Assembly: GCA_963725255.1 (NCBI GenBank)
Contig: CAVRXV010000004.1
Span: 313,300 to 377,299, forward strand
DNA: 64,000 nt
DNA from: JAIEPX01 sp963725255
Lineage (GTDB): Bacteria; Pseudomonadota; Gammaproteobacteria; JAIEPX01
Direction: 5' to 3'
Each line of letters begins with the position of its first letter. Within the stretch, counting starts at the first letter, position 1. The position numbers and the translations under genes were made by a program. The notes below the pieces were generated by a model, which was given only the letters and a program-made list of their open reading frames with translations, had not been told where the DNA came from and made no database searches. This document shows positions 60,990 to 64,000 of this stretch, piece after piece.

Positions 60990-61364
60990 ATGGGGCAAAA
61001 AATTGAAACATCACCGGAGTCAACCGGTCGAGACCGTTTAGTCTGGTCTGTCATTGTCCTATTGATCGGCGCGAGTGTTGTCGCGAATTATTATTATAGT
61101 GAAACTGCATGGGCGCTTCGCGCAGCCGGTTGGATATTAGTTGTTTGTTTGGCGGGCGCGCTCGCATTGCTAACAGCCCAAGGTCGCCTCATCAAGGCAT
61201 TTTCGAAAGAATCACGTATTGAATTACGCAAAGTCGTTTGGCCTACACGTCAGGAAACTGTTCAGTCAACCATGATTGTTGTAATGATGGTTGTCATAAC
61301 TGCGATATTGCTGTGGGCAATTGATTCTGTGCTCATGTGGCTAATAGCGATGTTTACGGGGTAA
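60990..61364 (+). CDS. secE: Preprotein translocase subunit SecE
   Basis: About 124 residues from the ATG at 60990; an in-frame GTG nine codons upstream is less likely. Three transmembrane segments: LVWSVIVLLIGASVVANYYY, AGWILVVCLAGALALL and IVVMMVVITAILLWAIDSVL. ESRIELRKVVWPTRQETVQS is the conserved cytoplasmic SecE motif. It is part of the SecYEG channel in the inner membrane. The three-helix form is typical of gammaproteobacteria. No good ribosome-binding site is visible. Confidence 0.95.
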   Translation: MGQKIETSPESTGRDRLVWSVIVLLIGASVVANYYYSETAWALRAAGWILVVCLAGALALLTAQGRLIKAFSKESRIELRKVVWPTRQETVQSTMIVVMMVVITAILLWAIDSVLMWLIAMFTG

Positions 61365-61368
61365 ATTT

Positions 61369-61905
61369 ATGTCAGATGCTACTAAAAAATGGTATGTGAT
61401 ACAGGCGCGGTCTGGAAAAGAAGAGACCGTCGTGAAAATGCTTACTCATCGCGCAAATTTAGAAGGTATGGAATACAAATTTGAAGAAATTGTAGTTCCT
61501 ACTGAAGAAGTTGTTGAAATGCGTGGCGGAGTGAAGCATCGCAGTGAACGCAAATTTTTTCCTGGTTACGTTCTTGTTCGCATGGAAATGGACGACCAAA
61601 CTTGGCATCTTGTTAAAAATACACCCAATGTTTTGGGTTTTATTGGCGGTGAAAAACCTGCCCCTATTCCTGATGCTGAAGCAGATAAAATTTTACAGCG
61701 CGTTCAAGAAGGTGCTGAAAAACCAAAACCAAAAATATTATTTGAAGCTGGAGAAGTGGTTCGTGTTACTGATGGGCCGTTTGCAGATTTCAATGGCGTT
61801 GTCGAAGATGTCAATTACGAGAAGAGCCGACTTCGCGTTGCCGTATTGATTTTTGGTCGATCAACTCCGGTTGAATTGGAATTTAGTCAGGTTGAGAAAA
61901 GTTAA
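61369..61905 (+). CDS. nusG: Transcription termination/antitermination protein NusG
   Basis: 178 residues. KKWYVIQARSGKEETVVKML starts the NGN domain, KFFPGYVLVRMEMD follows, and GEVVRVTDGPFADFNGVVED is the KOW motif. It links RNA polymerase to Rho and ribosomes. Immediately follows secE (four bases between genes), forming the normal secE-nusG operon. Confidence 0.97.
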   Translation: MSDATKKWYVIQARSGKEETVVKMLTHRANLEGMEYKFEEIVVPTEEVVEMRGGVKHRSERKFFPGYVLVRMEMDDQTWHLVKNTPNVLGFIGGEKPAPIPDAEADKILQRVQEGAEKPKPKILFEAGEVVRVTDGPFADFNGVVEDVNYEKSRLRVAVLIFGRSTPVELEFSQVEKS

Positions 61906-62008
61906 CCTGAGAGTACAGGCGCTCATTTGAGGCTTGTTTTAATGGTGGAAACACCTAACGGGGAGCTAATTATATAGTTAGTGCTTGTACCCAATTGGAG
62001 AGAGTGTA

Positions 62009-62443
62009 ATGGCAAAAAAAGTGACGGCTTATATTAAGCTGCAAGTCAAAGGCGCTATGGCAAACCCAAGTCCACCTGTTGGTCCTGCTCTAGGGCAACA
62101 CGGTGTAAACATTATGGGTTTCTGCAAAGATTTTAATGCGCAAACGCAAAATCAGCACGGCATTACATTGCCTGTAATTATTACGGTTTATGCGGATAAA
62201 AGTATTTCTTTTGTTATTAAAGAGCCGCCTAATACTTATTTTATCAAGAAAGAGTTAGGCATCGAGAAGGGTAGTGCTATTCCACAAACTGACAAAGTTG
62301 GAAAACTCACTCAAGATCAGTTGAGAAAAATTGCTCAAGCTAAAATGCCAGATTTGAACGCAGGTAGTATCGAAGCTGCAATGAAAATTATTGCGGGTTC
62401 AGCGCGAAGCATGGGCGTCGACGTTGAAGGAGGTAAACAATAA
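62009..62443 (+). CDS. rplK: 50S ribosomal protein L11
   Basis: 144 residues from the ATG at 62009 (GGAGAG upstream; a longer TTG frame is not needed). MAKKVTAYIKLQVKGAMANP, SPPVGPALGQHGVNIMGFC and the C-terminal RNA-binding IAQAKMPDLNAGSIEAAMKI are typical. It binds 23S rRNA in the GTPase-associated centre. It shares one base with the rplA start. Confidence 0.98.
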   Translation: MAKKVTAYIKLQVKGAMANPSPPVGPALGQHGVNIMGFCKDFNAQTQNQHGITLPVIITVYADKSISFVIKEPPNTYFIKKELGIEKGSAIPQTDKVGKLTQDQLRKIAQAKMPDLNAGSIEAAMKIIAGSARSMGVDVEGGKQ

Positions 62444-63156
62444 TGGCTACCAATATGGCTAAAAAAGTCAGTAAACGTCGTCAGGCAATTAATAGCCTCA
62501 TCGATTTTACAAAACAGTATCAACCACTGGACGCATTTGCACTGTTATCAAAATGCCCTACTGCGAAGTTTAAGAAGGGCGAAAGTGTTGATGTGGCGAT
62601 TCGGTTGGGTGTAGACGCGAAAAAATCTGAACAAATGGTTCGTGGTGCGACGGTTCTTCCGAATGGCACTGGGCGTGATGTTAGAGTGGCGGTATTTGCT
62701 CAAGGGGCAAATGCAGATAAAGCCAAAGCGGCTGGAGCAGATATTGTTGGATTTGAAGATCTGGCTGAATCAATTAAACAAGGTAAGATGGACTTTGACG
62801 TTGTTATTGCAACACCTGATGCCATGCGTATTGTAGGTCAGTTAGGTCAAGTGTTAGGCCCACGTGGTTTAATGCCTAATCCAAAAGTCGGCACTGTTAC
62901 CCCTGATGTTGAAACGGCTGTCAAGAATGCTAAATCCGGTCAAGTTCGTTACCGAATTGATAAAGCGGGTATTATTCATTGTTCAATTGGTAAAGTTACG
63001 TTCACACCGGAACAGTTGAAGCAAAATCTTGATACATTGATTGCAGATTTGATTAAAGCGAAGCCAAGCATGGCTAAAGGTATTTACTTACGTAAAGTCA
63101 TTGTTACGACCACGATGGGTCCCGGACTTGTTTTAGATACTGCTTCGCTAGCGTAG
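62443..63156 (+). CDS. rplA: 50S ribosomal protein L1
   Basis: 237 residues. KKVSKRRQAINSLIDFTKQY starts the protein, FKKGESVDVAIRLGVDAKKS follows, and GPRGLMPNPKVGTVTPDVET is the L1 signature. L1 binds 23S rRNA and represses the rplK-rplA mRNA in many bacteria. Strong GGAGGT at 62430-62435. The stop lies 230 bases before rplJ. Confidence 0.98.
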   Translation: MATNMAKKVSKRRQAINSLIDFTKQYQPLDAFALLSKCPTAKFKKGESVDVAIRLGVDAKKSEQMVRGATVLPNGTGRDVRVAVFAQGANADKAKAAGADIVGFEDLAESIKQGKMDFDVVIATPDAMRIVGQLGQVLGPRGLMPNPKVGTVTPDVETAVKNAKSGQVRYRIDKAGIIHCSIGKVTFTPEQLKQNLDTLIADLIKAKPSMAKGIYLRKVIVTTTMGPGLVLDTASLA

Positions 63157-63386
63157 ATTAAAAGAATTCGCGGTTTTAGACAGAAATGTCTATACCGTCG
63201 GAGACCGCAGGTGCAGCTGCCCAATGGAGTTGCTTAATAGGTTGCCTAGCCTGCGCAGGCGGTGAACTGCGTTCTCACTCTAAGTTAGAGTCGAGAATCT
63301 AGATTCGCCAAATTGGGTGTCAGAATTGATTTCAGTGTCTGATGAAAGTTGGAGCTGAGAGATTCTGATGTAATTGGAGGTTTATT
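63157..63386 (+). promoter_or_regulatory. rplJ leader with features of the L10 autoregulatory leader
   Basis: The 230 bases between rplA and rplJ contain several inverted repeats: TTTTAGACAGAAATGTCTA-type pairing at the 5' side, CTGCGCAG (about 63258) and CTCACTCTAAGTTAGAGTCGAG near 63277-63296. In proteobacteria the L10-L12 complex binds this leader and represses translation of rplJL. The position supports it; the fold has not been computed. It may also contain an additional promoter. Confidence 0.65.
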
Positions 63387-63914
63387 GTGGCACTAAAACT
63401 TGATGCAAAACAAGCGATCGTCGCGGACGTTGCAAAGTTTGCAAGTAAGTCAATATTAGTGATAGCAGCAGAGTATCGTGGTTTAACGGTTGGTCAAATG
63501 ACGTCATTCCGTTCTAAAGCACGAGACGCTGGTTTGCATGCGCAAGTGGTTAGAAATACTTTAGCCCGTCGCGCCTTTGAAAATACTGATTTTGCTTGCA
63601 TGAGCGAAGCTTTAGTGGGCCCAATTATTTTACTTTTTTCGCCTGAAGATCCAGGAGTTGCAGCGAGACTAGTACGAGATTTCGTGAAAGAAAATGAAAT
63701 CTTTACTGTCAAAGCATTGGCAATGGGTGGTCAGTTGTTAGAGGCAACACAGCTTAAAGCTGTTGCTGACCTACCGACTCGTGACCAAGCTATTGCAATA
63801 CTCATGTCGGTTCTACAGGCACCAACTGTGAAATTGGTCCGTACTTTGGCCGAGCCGCACGCCCAGATGGTTCGTGCATTTGCAGCTGTTCGTGATCAAA
63901 AGAAAGCTGCTTAG
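63387..63914 (+). CDS. rplJ: 50S ribosomal protein L10
   Basis: 175 residues with a GTG start 6 bases after GGAGG. IVADVAKFASKSILVIAAEY, RGLTVGQMTSFRSKARDAGL and VVRNTLARRAF are conserved L10 motifs. L10 forms the stalk base that carries L7/L12 dimers. It is followed by rplL 28 bases later. Confidence 0.97.
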   Translation: MALKLDAKQAIVADVAKFASKSILVIAAEYRGLTVGQMTSFRSKARDAGLHAQVVRNTLARRAFENTDFACMSEALVGPIILLFSPEDPGVAARLVRDFVKENEIFTVKALAMGGQLLEATQLKAVADLPTRDQAIAILMSVLQAPTVKLVRTLAEPHAQMVRAFAAVRDQKKAA

Positions 63915-63942
63915 TAATTATTTTTTGTGAGGAGACATTATA

Positions 63943-64000
63943 ATGGCAACATTATCAAGAGCCGATATTCTTAACGCAGTCGCTGATATGAGCGTGATGG
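63943..64000 (+). CDS. rplL: 50S ribosomal protein L7/L12, N-terminus cut by the window edge
   Basis: The last 58 bases encode MATLSRADILNAVADMSVM, the helical dimerisation domain of L7/L12, after a GGAG site. The gene continues outside the window, where rpoB would be expected. Identity rests on position after rplJ and on the start. Confidence 0.88.
   Translation, partial: MATLSRADILNAVADMSVM

Overview
The window is AT-rich bacterial chromosome, by eye around 40% GC, and most likely comes from an intracellular, protist- or animal-associated gammaproteobacterium of the Legionellales (Coxiella, Legionella or Berkiella type). The housekeeping genes are gammaproteobacterial: pyrC-rnt, metG, mrp, dcd, ihfB, hda, hslVU, and the tRNA-tuf-tRNA(Trp)-secE-nusG-rplK-rplA-rplJ-rplL block. 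The genus comes from the accessory genes. There are two porins resembling the Legionella LbtU family and many large proteins with eukaryote-like modules (OTU-type protease, F-box-like segments, ankyrin-like repeats, a degenerate Rho-type GTPase domain). This is inference; no 16S gene or marker search was available.

Layout. 1-5.1 kb: the tail of a LuxR-type regulator, an isopenicillin-N-synthase-like oxygenase, a PAS-LuxR regulator and a 970-residue protein with an OTU-like N-terminus. 5.1-10.1 kb: a beta-CASP metallo-hydrolase, a second 2-oxoglutarate-type oxygenase, a MazF/ribbon-helix-helix toxin-antitoxin pair and a secreted CocE-type hydrolase. 10.1-12.9 kb: an ABC transporter, YtrA-type GntR regulator and DUF2807 protein that form one compact operon. 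12.9-15.2 kb: dapB-sodB facing a peroxiredoxin gene with a Fur-like box. 15.2-22.6 kb: two LbtU-like porins, one with histidine-rich tracts and a long structured leader, around pyrC-rnt; copies of a palindromic MITE-like element; an AAA ATPase. 22.6-28.8 kb: an F-box/ankyrin gene, an acidic repeat gene split by a homopolymer frameshift, and a decayed paralogue of the first gene.

28.8-34.4 kb is housekeeping: an RnfB-endonuclease III fusion, metG, a response regulator, mrp, dcd and ihfB. 34.4-40.9 kb is a two-gene effector-like module: a 1208-residue coiled-coil protein and a divergent Rho-like/F-box-like/ankyrin protein, bracketed by two nearly identical 99-bp palindromic elements. 41-45.6 kb: a DUF2066 protein, hda, hslV, hslU and a proline-rich lipoprotein. 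45.9-51.3 kb: a frameshifted AAA_14/DUF4143 ATPase, an EamA transporter, DUF1653 and DUF2147 proteins and a secreted papain-like protease. 51.4-58.3 kb: two adjacent paralogous proteins of about 1150 residues. 58.6-64 kb: a small LuxR regulator, then three tRNAs, tuf (which carries a one-base deletion near codon 6), tRNA-Trp, secE, nusG and the start of the L11/L10 ribosomal operons.

The main points for follow-up are the putative host-directed proteins (OTU-like, Rho-like, F-box/ankyrin and the 1150-residue pair), the RnfB-Nth fusion, the palindromic elements that border effector-like genes, and the tuf frameshift.
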